From NCBI GenBank assembly GCA_002197995.1, contig NGZR01000002.1:6138001-6202000 (forward strand): a DNA stretch of 64,000 nt, given 5' to 3'. Below, in pieces: positions 48,183 to 59,432 of this stretch (position 1 is the stretch's first letter; each line of letters opens with the position of its first letter). The notes beneath the pieces are model-generated. The model searched no databases, had not been told where the DNA came from, and saw only the letters and a list, made by a program, of their open reading frames with translations. A program made the position numbers and the translations under genes. Source of the stretch: Gaeumannomyces sp. JS-464 (lineage: Eukaryota > Ascomycota > Sordariomycetes > Magnaporthales > Magnaporthaceae).

Positions 48183-50151
48183 ATGAGACTCTGCAAAACT
48201 GCTTGTGCGAGGAGAACATATCTGTCGATCCTCGGCAGCCCCCATCACATCGGCCACTCAAGGCTAGCACCTGCCGCCCCGCGCCCGCAGCCATGCAGGA
48301 CCGCCGCGACGGCCGTGCCACGGCTAGAGAACGCCCGGCGAGGGCGCCATGATGAGGTAGACATGGAGCCGTCGCCCGAAGGGTCTACGTCTCTCGAATG
48401 GATAGTACAGAAGCATATGCAGTATCTCGGCGACGATCCTTTCAAGATCGCAAAGCATGTTCAGGCCACCATCGCGAGAGGCCGCTTCGAGGAGGCTCTG
48501 CTCCTCACCCGCAAAGCAAGCAAGCACGAAAGGCTCACCGTCAGCTGGAACCACCTGATTGAGCACCTCATGGGCGCCCAGCGTCTTCACGCCGCGCTCA
48601 AACTATACAATGAGGTGCGTGACGTCGCCTTGGACGGGGCGAGGAGGAGAGGCATACGAACTGACTCCATAATTGGCCCCATGGCGATAATAGATGAAGA
48701 AGCGAGCGCAGCTCCCAAACGCGCAGACCTACACCATAATGTTCAACGGCTGTGCCATGTCGGAGCATCCCAAGCTCGCCGTGGCTGAGGCGCTGAGGAT
48801 ATACAACACCATGCTGAACAGCGACAGACTCAAGCCCAATGTGGCCCACCTGAATGCTGTGCTCAATGTGTGCTCCCGGGCCGGCGACCTCGAGTCCCTC
48901 TTCACGCTGCTTCAGGGTGCCACCGGCATGCGCAGCCCCAACGCCCTGACATACACGACAATTCTCAACGCGCTGCGCGTCAAAGAGCTGCCACTGCAGT
49001 CCTCCGCTGAGAAGGCCGACTTGGATGCCGCCGAGCGCCTAGAAGCGCACCGCGCCAAGGTCGACGTCTCTATCCAACGGGGCAAGCGTGTCTGGGACGA
49101 GGTCATGGATCAATGGCGCCACGGCAAGGTCATGGTCGACGAGGAGTTGGTGTGCGCCATGGGTCGGCTGCTTCTTTCTGGAGACGCGTCCGCCCAGGAC
49201 GAGGTCCTCTCACTCATCGAGCAGACCATGGGCATCCCTCGCCTCGACGCCAAATCGACTCTGGCCAGGGCGCGGAAAGCGCGGGGCGATGCAACGCAGA
49301 CACAGATAGAACACAGACCGAAGCCACCGTCGGCAGAGGGTTATGCAAAGCCGGGAAACAACACTCTCTCCATGGTAATGCACTCCCTGGGCGCGACCAG
49401 GAAAACGGCCCTAGCGCCCCGTTACTGGGATATCTTTGTGGACCGACTGGGGGTGAAGCCTGATAGCGACAACTGGTTTCGACTCCTGGTCGCGCTTCAC
49501 ACCGGCAAGGCCAGCACAAAGGCGAGCAGGTATCTCGTGCAAATTCCGGCGCACATGATGTGGGTAGCCACGCCGAGGCTCGTGATGCGAACGTGCGTTG
49601 CAGACAACCTGAACATGCATGCGTTCGAGAATGCCGAGAGGGTCCTGGACGTTGCACTTCAGACGTGGCACGACAAGCCGGATCCGGCGACTATGAAGGC
49701 CTACCTAGAGGCGGCGACGGCAAACCACCATCGGTTCAGGCGTGTCAAAGGAGACGATGCTGCCAAGAAGGAGGCCACGGCGGCGCTAGGCAAGCAGCTC
49801 GTGCGGGCACTCGACAGGTTGTGGGAGCCCATGAAGCTGGCCACGGGGGGCCTTGCCCCGCTAAAGGCCGGCGATGGCGGCGCTTCATCGTCGCCCCCCT
49901 CCCCGGTCGTGGAGCCAACTGGCGCCCTGTCGAAAGAGCTGCTTGAGCTGGCGTCGGTGGCGCGTCGGATGACGGCGGTGGCTGGCAAGGTTTTGCGAGA
50001 TAACATGGCGGAGCCGGCTACGCTCCAGATTCTCCGAGATCGGAACGAGGAGCTGAACAGGTACATTACCTCCATCTTCGACCGGGGACAACAGCCAGAA
50101 TGGGCTCGGCGGGAGAGAGGCGCGAGAGAATGGCTCAGATTGCGCAGATAG
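48183..50151 (+). CDS. Mitochondrial pentatricopeptide-repeat (PPR) protein
   Basis: PPR proteins bind organellar RNA and control its stability, processing or translation. The N-terminus (MRLCKTACARRTYLSILGSP and following Arg/Ala-rich region) is a typical mitochondrial targeting peptide and supports the ATG at 48183. PPR motifs are visible as VSWNHLIEHLMGAQRLHAAL, NAQTYTIMFNGCA, NVAHLNAVLNVCSRAGDLES and NALTYTTILNALR. Later helices include RYWDIFVDRLGVKPDSDNW and NLNMHAFENAERVLDVALQT. The C-terminus REWLRLRR follows a helix-rich region. Exons 48183-48614 and 48694-50151 sum to 1890 nt = 629 residues plus stop, with the 79-bp intron giving LYNE-MKKRAQLPNAQ. The specific orthologue is not assigned. 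Confidence 0.85.
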
Positions 50152-50601
50152 CCGACGGGTTCTGCGTGTGTACTTGCAGGACGAGGCGATGTAAGATATA
50201 TGCATAGATAGGTACCTAGATGCCTACGCACAGTGTCAACTCCGGCAGGTGGGCCGAGTGGGAAGCACGGTCCATGTGCCTTTCTCCTGCATTGAAACAA
50301 CCGAACTGGAGCTGTATGTAGACCCACACAGCATCCGGAGGTACCTGGTGTGTCTGTATAATTAATGGCATGCATTGACCACTCCCAAAGTCCCAACCGC
50401 GCCGGCCGACCAGAGCACGCTGAGCGCGTTTTGCTGACGCTTGCCACCATCCCTGAGCAAACTGCAAATTGGCCAAGCAGCACGGCTCTGGCACCTTCAA
50501 CATCGCCGTCTCTGGCCGCCTGCCTCATATTTGTCAATCGCGCAGAACCCCATCCGCTCCAAAGCCGCTCAAACCAAACCAGTTCCATCAAACACACGAC
50601 C
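50152..50601. other. Intergenic region
   Basis: 450 bp between the PPR gene and the next plus-strand gene; a GGTACCTAGATGCCTAC motif lies at 50212-50227. No gene seen. Confidence 0.45.
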
Positions 50602-51712
50602 ATGGCCAAAAAGAACGCCTCGGAATTCGAGAAGATCATCCATGCCGGTACGCAGCAAACCGATCGCCACCGCCCCCTTGCTGCCATCTGCCTTGCGCGC
50701 CATCCCTAGGTTCGGAAGCTGACGCGAAAGCCTCCCCTCAGACCGGCAGCGGAAGCAGAAAGAGACTCTCGCAGCCCGCATCTTCAACCGCGACAGACGC
50801 GCCAGCGCCCCATCAAAGGCCGTTGCACCCATCCCGGGCGCATCGCTGGCTAGCCGTGTCGGCGTGAAGAAGGTACAAGCTTTTCATCTTTTTATTTTCT
50901 TCTTTCCTCTCACCCAAGTCCCCATGGCTTCCCCCATGTGCGTCTGCGTGTCGTTCGCTGACGGTTGCTTTGCCGCCATCTTGCAGCACCGTGTGTCTAC
51001 CGGCCCTAGCATCCAGCCCGACCTCTGGGTCCACGACCTGTATGGTGCGTCCGGGCCGCCCGCGCCGGGCTCTCTGGCGAGTCGCATCACCGTGCCGGGC
51101 GCCGCCGGCGCGGGCAAACAGGGCTCCAAGAAGCAGCAGCAGCAGCAGCAGCAGCAACAGCGCCGAGGGGCTAAGCTCGCCTTCGCCCTCGCACGAGATC
51201 AGGCCCAGGCCCCGGCACAGCGGTCGGCCAGCGTGACCACACGAGGCGCCAACACGGCAGCGAGCCGCGGAGGGGGCATCTCCATCCGAGGCCTCGCCGG
51301 CCCGCCCGTCGTAATGGCGCAGAACTTCGCTCCCGGCACCACGGCGGCCGATATCGAGAGCGCCTTCACACCCTATGGCGGTATTGTATCGCGGTGCCGT
51401 CTGCTTAAGACGAGCCCCATCATCATCGCCGAGATTGTGTTCGAGGACCCCAACGGTGCACAGCGCGTCATCGACCAGTTTAACAACCAAGTGGCCGACG
51501 GGCGCCTCCTCAAGGTTTACCACAAAGCCGGCCCCGGCCCAGAGACATCGGCGCCGCTGTCGACCGTTAACGGCAACATTATCGATGGCACGCATGGCTT
51601 CGGCGTTGACGAGCCCATGGTGGATGTCGGTGCTGGAGGGAGTAAGCTGTACAGCGATTCGCTCCTCCCGGGCAAAAGCAGCAATCGCGGTTGGAAAGGG
51701 GCAGGTCGCTAG
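50602..51712 (+). CDS. RRM protein, ALYREF/Yra1-like architecture
   Basis: Exons 50602-50647, 50742-50872 and 50987-51712 sum to 903 nt = 300 residues plus stop. The start is MAKKNASEFEKIIHADRQRK, then a basic stretch with AARIFNRDRRAS and LASRVGVKK. After a Ser/Gly/Ala linker and a Q9 run comes a basic region, then an RRM (about residues 178-255: VVMAQNFAPGTTAADIESAF, GGIVSRCRLLK, AEIVFEDPNGAQRVIDQFNN). The C-terminus is KSSNRGWKGAGR. A single RRM between basic/Gly-rich arms resembles mRNA-export adaptors of the Aly/Yra1 group, but the match is by architecture only. Confidence 0.72.
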
Positions 51713-53461
51713 GACGAGCCGACCCAGCGCAACACCATTGACCGAGGTCGCGCATCCGTTCCTCCTGGGAGCAATTGGGCCTGCAAGGACTCGTATTGCT
51801 GCGCATGCCGTTGTTGTCACCGCCGACGTGCTGCCGGACCGGAGGCACGCGACAGCCCGGCAGCCTTGGCCGGCCCGTACTGTTTGTTAGACAAGGAGGA
51901 CCACGGCTTACACCACCGAGAAGGTATACGACGCCCTACGACATCCCAGGCGCTGGCTCTGCCCCTGCGGCGGGAGGACACCTGGGATGATGGCGCATGC
52001 TGGCGTGACGCATGGGGCAATCAGCTCACCGCCACAAGAAGTAATAACAACCCTCATACCCGTTATATTTGTAGCTACTTGCCAGCTCAGTCGCCGAGAA
52101 ACAGGCACTTTTGATGAACCAGAGATTACGCCCCAGCCGAGGAGGTATCGCCCCGTTGCCCCGGAGGCATACTTCCCCGGAGTCTCTGCAAAGGAGCGTG
52201 CGCCACGGAGGGAGGTCCCGAGACTCGTCAAAATAGGCCGCGATCTGTTGGCCCGAGGGAATATCTATCTATACATATGCTTATTAAGGGCACCGAACGA
52301 GGGAAGGAGAGAGGAAAGGGGGATGAGGCGGATCAAGGCACCATTGCATTTGTTTAGGCAGGCAGTGTTGAATCGTGACACCTCTTTGTATTGTGCCAAT
52401 AAATAATCCCGATTGATCATCTCTTGCCTCTCCATATACCTACCTACCTACCCAGGACCACCAGAGTGATGATTCCGCAGGGGGAGTCTTTGACTGGCCA
52501 TGAACAATACGCATGCACCCACACAGTAGTCGTGCCGAGAGAGAGATGTGCTTTCGAGCTCTGCCGATGATGTTCATGCCAAGAGAACAAACCAAGCACC
52601 TCGGTACCCAGGTAGATATGTAGGTACCTACCTAGATCTCACATACCTTCGTGTCGAGCCCCATTCCCCCACGGGATCCGACGAAAAATACGAATGAGAC
52701 CGCCCCCCAGCGCCCCTCGCCGCTTTCCACCAGGTTTTCCACCCTCCCACCCAATCGCCCACTTGTTCCCTAGCGTCCTGGCAGGTAGCCTCCCTACCTA
52801 GCCTCCGGGCCCAGATCCGTCGCACCCACGTCAACAAGCTGCCAGTCTGTCTCCCCCTGAACCGAAGCTGGACAGCACAGATACAGGTCATGACATCCTT
52901 CTTTTAGGCTGCAGCTGTCACGAATCCATAGATGAGCCTTGAAAACGACGAGCCGGCCTGCTTCCTCCTCAGCTGACCTACTGAGCCGAAACGCCACCGT
53001 GGGCTGCGGACTTGGGCGATGCGATGTAATCAGCCATAGGCAGACATCTGTCTTCCGTGTTGCTCCCCGTCGACTCTCACCACCTGCGCATGGCGATGGT
53101 CCTATGCAGAACATATCCCCTGCTTCGGCTCCTTCCTCTCATGCGCAGAGTGCCCTTGTCCACACGGAGATATCGGACACGATGGCAGCTGAACAACAAT
53201 CTTGTACGTGCCCGATACCGCAGCCGAGCTAGCCGAAATAGGCACAGCCCGGACGTGAACGTCTCTTTGAAGTGATGCTTTGGAGGGCGTGAGGTGCGCC
53301 GGCAGACGGCCTAGTGACCATCTAGACTTCAGGAACATACGTGGAAGCAAAAGAAGAAAGAAGAAGACAAGAAGTAACATGACAAACAATACCATGGCCC
53401 CACGCCTGCTTGACGCCTTTTCGGGGCAAGACGGTTTGTTGGTCGGTTAGCCTTGCGTAAC
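51713..53461. other. Convergent intergenic region
   Basis: No gene supported. CTACCTACCTACC and GTAGGTACCTACCTAG motifs lie at 52437-52453 and 52617-52635. Short overlapping frames only. Confidence 0.45.
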
Positions 53462-54053
53462 TCAGTGCCAAGAGCCCTGCGGGCCGCCCATGAAACCCTC
53501 CTCAAGTGTCCGCTCCTCCAGGTTCCGGATAAAGTCCCTGTTGTTTCCTCGCCCTCCCTGTTGCTGCGCACGGCTGCCTCTCCGACCAGACCCGAGGCGA
53601 CTCGTGCTTTGGTCCATCAGGGATCCACCGTCGGCCGGCGGAGGGTAGTAGGCAGGGCTCGGCTGCAGTCGGATGGGTTGGCTCGGGTCTAGATGGCTTG
53701 CCACCCTCTGGATCGCGGCAGGAATACCGCTCTGTTGCTGCTCCATCGTCGAGGCGCGCTGGCGCGACCTAGCAGCCTGCTGCGCGTACATGCTTGACTG
53801 CGATTGCTGCTGGGTTGCTTGCGACTGCTGCAACGGCACCGCCGAGTAATTCGCCGGCGGCATTTGCGCAGGCGCCTGAGGCATAACCATTTGTCCATAG
53901 GCATTCTGGGCAGGCGCATACGGCGGGGGCGGGGCCGCGTGACCACTGCCGCCCGGCGAGTACAGGGAGTTGTTAGGATACATGGGCGGGGTTGGCTGGG
54001 CGAGCCCTTGCGGTTGATGCTGCTGACGCTGCTGCTGGGGCTGGGGCAGCGGC

Positions 54054-54091
<38 letters not shown>

Positions 54092-56994
54092 ATATTGGCC
54101 TGCCCCCATTGCGTAAGCCCCTTGGGCGGCCGAGTTTGCCTGCGCCTGCGCTGCTTGGGCGCGCTGCTTGCTAAGTGCCTCGGCCTGCTGCTGCTGCTGG
54201 GTCCCGGGTGCGGGCGACCTATTAAGCGAGCTCGACTTGAGATTCATTGGTGGAACAAACGGCCCGGTGTACTTCTGCTGGGTTATGAAGGGGTGCAATT
54301 TGGCTTGCTGTGGCGACCACCTTTCCAACGGATTGATGGTTAGAAGCCCCCTGACGAAGTCGATGAAGGCGATCCGGTTATTCATCTCTGTGTGCGTGCG
54401 CAGGTGCCATGTTAGCAGGGTCAAATCTCGCGAAAGCAGGCCCGGGACTGAGGGCGACATGATGTAGGAGAAAGCAAAGGGCCCAGACGTACCCCGGTCT
54501 ATCTCGCTCTGCTTCATGTTCTTCCGCGGCATCGGGTAAGTCTTGATGATTTCGGGCAGAGTGTTGGCTTGGAAGTACTTCTTGCTAGGCTGCTCCTTGG
54601 CATTGTGCTCGCGCGAGTACTGCTCCATGCTCTTAAGGTGATAGGTCCGTCGCCCAAACTCGTCAGATCGCTTTTCAAAGAACTCGCCCGCCTGTTTCCC
54701 CATCTCCATCATCCAGTTGGGCGGGTTGCCGAGCATTTCGACTATCCTGGAAACCTGATTGTACTCGGAGGAGCCGGGGAACAGAGGCAGGCCGAGGAAT
54801 AGCTCCACAACGATGCATCCAAGCGACCACATGTCGATGGCGGATGAGTAGGGCAGTCCGAGAAGGACCTCGGGGGACCTATAGAAGCGCGACTGGATGT
54901 AGGTGTATACTGTCTGCCGCTCGTCACACGCCGAGCCGAAGTCGATGATCTTGATGATGGGGCTCTCGAGGTTCTTGAGCAGGATGTTCTCGGGCTTGAG
55001 GTCGCAGTGGATGAGCCGTGCCTTGTTCAATAGTGCCAGCCCGTTCAGCAGCTGCTGGGCGAACACGCGGACCAGCGTCGTGCTGAGGCCCCTGAATTGG
55101 TTCTGTTTGATCAGTTCGTACAGATTGACGCTGAGGAGCTCAAACACCAAGCAGAGATGTTGCCGGTGGATGAATGTATCCTTCAGTCGTAGTAGGTGGT
55201 GATCATCATTCTTGTCAAGCTTGGTGTTGAGCTGTCGGCCGGAGTTGCATGTCAGCAGGGATGGCCCACAGGTACCTAAAGTCTGGGCCCACGGGAAAAT
55301 AGGCCCAGCAATAGTGATTGCTTGGGAGGGGGTGATAATGAGTGACATATTGCTGTTGAACTTACCAAGTCGAGAACGGAAACTTCCATCATGGATTGGT
55401 TAAAGTACGCGGTTCGATTTTTTATGACTTTGACCGCGACGACCTCCTGTGTCTTCAAGTTTTGGCACTTGACCACCTGCCCGAACGTTCCCTGGCCTAG
55501 GACATCGAGGATAAGGTAGCGGTTCCTTTGCAGGGGAAGAAAGAGGAAGAAGAAAAGTCAGCCATGAGTTCGACACAAATGCCGGAGGAAGCCCGATGAT
55601 GGCGGGCTTTTCGAGTTGCGTCGATGCCAGCAGCACTTACTTGTGGCCAGCCTCCTCGGACCCCAGGATATCATTGACGTAGAGGATGTAGTCGCTATCC
55701 TCGTTGTCGAACCCATCGTTCTTGGTGCCCTTGCTCGGTTTCGTCAAGACTCGGCGGGGATTTCTCGAAGACTCGTACTTGAAGCTAGGGTTGCAGATTC
55801 TGTAGGTCGCAGGAAGATGAACGGTAAGAGCTTGAAGTGGCTACAAATGGCGCGTGTAAAAGAAGAGTCGGTCAGTCGAGGGGCCATCGATCCATAGGAA
55901 AGCCTAAGGGAGAAGAAAAAAGAAAAAAAAAAAGAAAAAAAGAAAAAAGGTGGACAAGTACACTTATGAAGCCGCCCTCAGGATTCGCCCTGCGGAACGG
56001 GGGCTGCGCGTTGACCTTGGGACGCAAGTCCGCAGGTGATCTTAGCTTCTTCAGCTCCGGGACAGGGCCTCTTTCGAGAGTGAGACTGGGAGGAGGCTGC
56101 GCGACGGGGCGCCTCGGCGATTTAGGATCTGCGGAGTAGGGCGAGTCGGTAGGGGTGCCGGCGGACTGAGGATAGCCGTCGTGGGTGCCTAGATGAGGCG
56201 AGATTGGGGGCAGCTGCTGGTGCTGCGAGGTGTGCGAGTGAGGCTGGGACAGAGACGGCTGGCGGCTTGGGTAGTATGGGCTCTGCTGGGGTAGGGACTC
56301 TGCATGGCGCCGCCATAGTCGGAAATGCGAGAGGGCGACTGCCGCTGCCCGTGGGGTTGGAGAACTGGTTGTTCGCGGCCGACTTCGGGTGTAGGGCGCA
56401 TAGGGCGAGGTTGGCGACATGACCTCCATGGGGGAGTAGCGTTGGGGCAGCGGCAGATGCCTCCTGCGGGGACTGGAGCGTGCCAGGGCGGCCGCCGCTC
56501 AGGTGGGATTGGTGATGCGGCCGCATCGGGTACTTCATGCCGGCGTACTGGTCGTTCGCGTCCGCCATTGCAACGTCGCCGTTGCCGTCGCGTAGCTGTG
56601 GCGCTCCGATTGGGGATGTTGCTGACTTGAGATTGGGAGACTGGAGGTTATGGTGCTGCTGCTGCTGCTGATGGTGATGCTGTTGTGAGTTGTACTGGTC
56701 GTATTTAAACACGGGCGGCTGCTGGTGGTGATGATGGTTCTGCTGCTGCTGCGGCGGCTGTTGTTGTTGCTGCTGCTGCGGCTGATGGAGATGAAGAAGG
56801 TGGTGCTGCGATGATGGCGGTGGTTGTTGTTGTTGCTGCTGCGCTGGGCTGTGGTGCTGTGGCTGCTGCCCGTTGAAATCCCGCGACAGGCTCGGGTTCT
56901 GGCCCTGGCCTTGGCTCTGCGCCTGGCTCTGGCTGGTGTCGTTATAACGTCGGGACGCGCCAGCAGGATCTGAGTACGACTGCCATGAATCCAT
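53462..56994 (-). CDS. YAK1: Dual-specificity protein kinase YAK1
   Basis: YAK1 is a DYRK-family kinase that restrains growth and promotes stress responses downstream of PKA. Exon 1 (56994-55962) is Gln/His/Pro-rich, then SPYSADPKSPRRPVAQPPPS and the YAK1-typical block VNAQPPFRRANPEGGFIS. Later exons: 55840-55641 (PLQALTVHLPATYRICNPSF), 55525-55366 (VLGQGTFGQVVKCQ, VVAVKVIKNRTAYFNQSM), 55231-54493 (IHCDLKPENILLKNLESPII, DFGSACDERQ, YTYIQSRFYRSPEVLLG with the DYRK activation-loop YxY) and 54387-53462 (FIDFVRGLLTINPLERWSPQ, then polyQ and Pro-rich tail). HCDLKPEN is a DYRK signature. Exons 2-5 sum to 2025 nt without a break. Exon 1 has several indels between about 56435 and 56260. Introns 54388-54492 (105 bp) and part of 55232-55365 are stop-free in frame. 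Confidence 0.92.
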
Positions 56995-58441
56995 GGCGGA
57001 ACGCAGGCGATGGGGTCTGGCTGGCGGGCGTTGGGCTTGTTACGACCTCAGAGGCCGAGGCGGCATGCTCGCTCGATGAGAGCGAGAGGGAGAGTGCGGC
57101 AGCAGGATGCTCAGTTGCAAGCAGTGTTGGCCGGGGTCGACGGGGAGGGAGGGAGGCTGCCTTAGTCAACAGGTACCAGTGGAGTGGCACGTTCGGTGAT
57201 GGAGGGCATGGAACGGAGGCTGGACGATTGAGATGGGCTTGGGCGAGTTGGTGGTATGGCTATGGCCACAGCCGTCGCACAGTCGACAGTCCCAGACAGC
57301 TGCAGCAATGGAGAGCAGCGAGTGGCGCACCGCTACGTTCTGGGTTACAGGTTACGGGTTACAGGTTGCAATTCGCAGCGCGGGCGAGCAGAGGAACCTA
57401 AAAGCTTGGGGTCCCGCACCCAGCGACCCGCGACAGAAATTGCTCGTCGACACCCAACACAACCAAGGCACTAGCACCTCCTCGCAGGCCATAGGTACCC
57501 AACCTCCATAGGCACGTTGTCGCAGCTGCCCGGTCCACAGCGTTCCGCCGTCCAGGCCTGCCAGACGGTGGCCACCTAGCACCAGGTATTCTGGCGACGA
57601 ACCCCCAAACTCAATCTGATGCTACCCGAGCACCCGAGCGCCTCCTGCGAGCGGCTACCTGATGACACAGGACAGGCCTGTTTCGCAATGTGTGTACTTG
57701 ACGACGCGCCCCGCCTAGACGGCTACGAGCGCAAATTCATTAGGTTGCACGGCAGTTATTGTGCCCGTACGTAGCTTGCGTGTAAATTGCCGCCATCTCA
57801 AGTCTTGTGTGTCTGCCTTTGGCTTGGTGAGCCCGCCTACAGTCAGGGAGGTACCTGCCCGCCTCTCTGGGATTAAGTTGATGTTGGCGGGTGGCTGGGT
57901 GGCCTGTGGCAAACATATATCCCGCTACGTAGATAGAGAAATGGATGGGCAGAGCCGCTAGGTGAAGACAATAGAGGCTTGTGCAGCAGGTTGTTCACAG
58001 AAAAAATAGAGAAAAGAAAAAATCTACATATAACAAACACCGTGTGAGGATACGAGTTCCCAGCGTGCCACCTTGCTATTTTTTTTTTCTTCCTCAGACC
58101 AGACGTGGTGGGGTTGGCCACCAGGGACAGCTGCCCAGGCGGGTTACCACGTCCCCAAGGTGGGTGGGCAGGTGGTGGGGAAAAGCTGACCCGCCGACAT
58201 GCAATGTGTGCAACGGCTCAGGAAGGGTTATTCTCAGCGGCAAAGGCTAATCAAGAGGCTGGGAGGAGGTCAGCACAAGATTCATGTCTGTCGGCATCCA
58301 GATCAGGGCAGCAAATATCACATTCTATCCACCCTCATCGTCAAAGGGAATTTAGAGGAGAGTGAAGAAGGAAAGAACGAGGCAGGCCCAGAATAATATA
58401 ATAAAAAAATGCAAGGGAATGGATAAACTGTAAACCGGAAT

Positions 58442-58481
<40 letters not shown>

Positions 58482-59432
58482 ACGGGGCCCTGAAAAGAGA
58501 GAGAACTGATAGGGAAAAGGAAGGAAAAAAAAAAAAAAAGAGAGAGAGAGAGAAGAAAATAAAAGGGAAAAGTCGTGACAGGTCAAGTAGATTTCCGACG
58601 CTGCCGTTAGTCCTTACATAAATCAGCGCTTCGTAAACCGCTGAGCGCGGCGAAGAGCCCCGTATTAGAGCAGTTCGTAATGAAGTAAGGAAGTAATACT
58701 ATCATAAGTCGTCAAAAGGAAATTTGGATCGGAGAAAGCATTCCACTATGCTCAAGGTGGTATCCAGCGGCCGAAATCAAAAGGAACGAGAACTTTTCCC
58801 TCTGGTCAGGGGGGCGATGCCTGCCACTACAAAAAGGCCCAAACCCAGGAGATTGCAAATGCCCCGAGGGAAAGAAAAGGAAGCTCATCAGCGCGCGGGA
58901 AGTCAACCGGAAATGGAAAGAACACACGGAAGAGACATCCCCGGCAACCAGTAGCCGAGCCAGCCAGCCAGCCAGGCAGCTGGAGACAAAATGGAAAACA
59001 GTCGTAGAGATTAGAGAAAATGGAGAAGAGGACCGAGAGACACGCATGAAAGCCGGTAGGGAAACGACCTAGAAAAAAAAGGACGCGAATGGTCACTTCG
59101 TTCAATTTTCATCCCACCAAAGGCACCAAAGAGGGAGAAAGATAGTAGAGGGAAGAGATAACTGGAGAGCAAGACAGCGCGAGAGAAAACATTGCCTTGG
59201 TGTTGGGGAGCCCATCACGTATGCTCGTTGGATCGGGCCGAGGCCGTACTGGGCCGGGCACAAGATGCTGGCGGCCGGCTGGGACGATCCGTCTAGCTGC
59301 CAAACCCTTTCGGGCCCGGCACGCACGTGGTTCCTCACGACCCCGCCCGTGTCGTGCTCACATCGACGCCTCACAGGGACAGGCTGCCCATGACGGACAT
59401 GGGCCCCTGCCTAGGACGCGACTTCTGACACG
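56995..59432. other. Intergenic region upstream of YAK1
   Basis: 2.4 kb between the YAK1 start and the PUB1 3' end. No gene supported. It includes GGTTACAGGTTACGGGTTACAGG (direct repeats of GGTTAC, about 57344-57366), A/GA-rich sequence with an A37 tract (58443-58479), and more A-rich sequence up to 58560. Confidence 0.45.
58443..58479. repeat. A37 homopolymer
   Basis: Longest homopolymer in the window, about 1 kb downstream of the PUB1 3' end and followed by (GA)n and A-rich sequence. No 5'-adjacent element body is seen, so a retroposon tail is not supported. Confidence 0.85.

Noticed and set aside
47732..48196. 154-codon open frame on the minus strand
   Set aside because: Plausible composition but no recognisable motif, and it overlaps the start of the PPR gene's targeting peptide; not enough support.
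53462..56994. Repeat-induced point mutation (RIP) as the cause of the broken genes
   Set aside because: RIP gives C-to-T transitions and AT-rich duplicated DNA; these breaks are indels in single-copy GC-rich genes.
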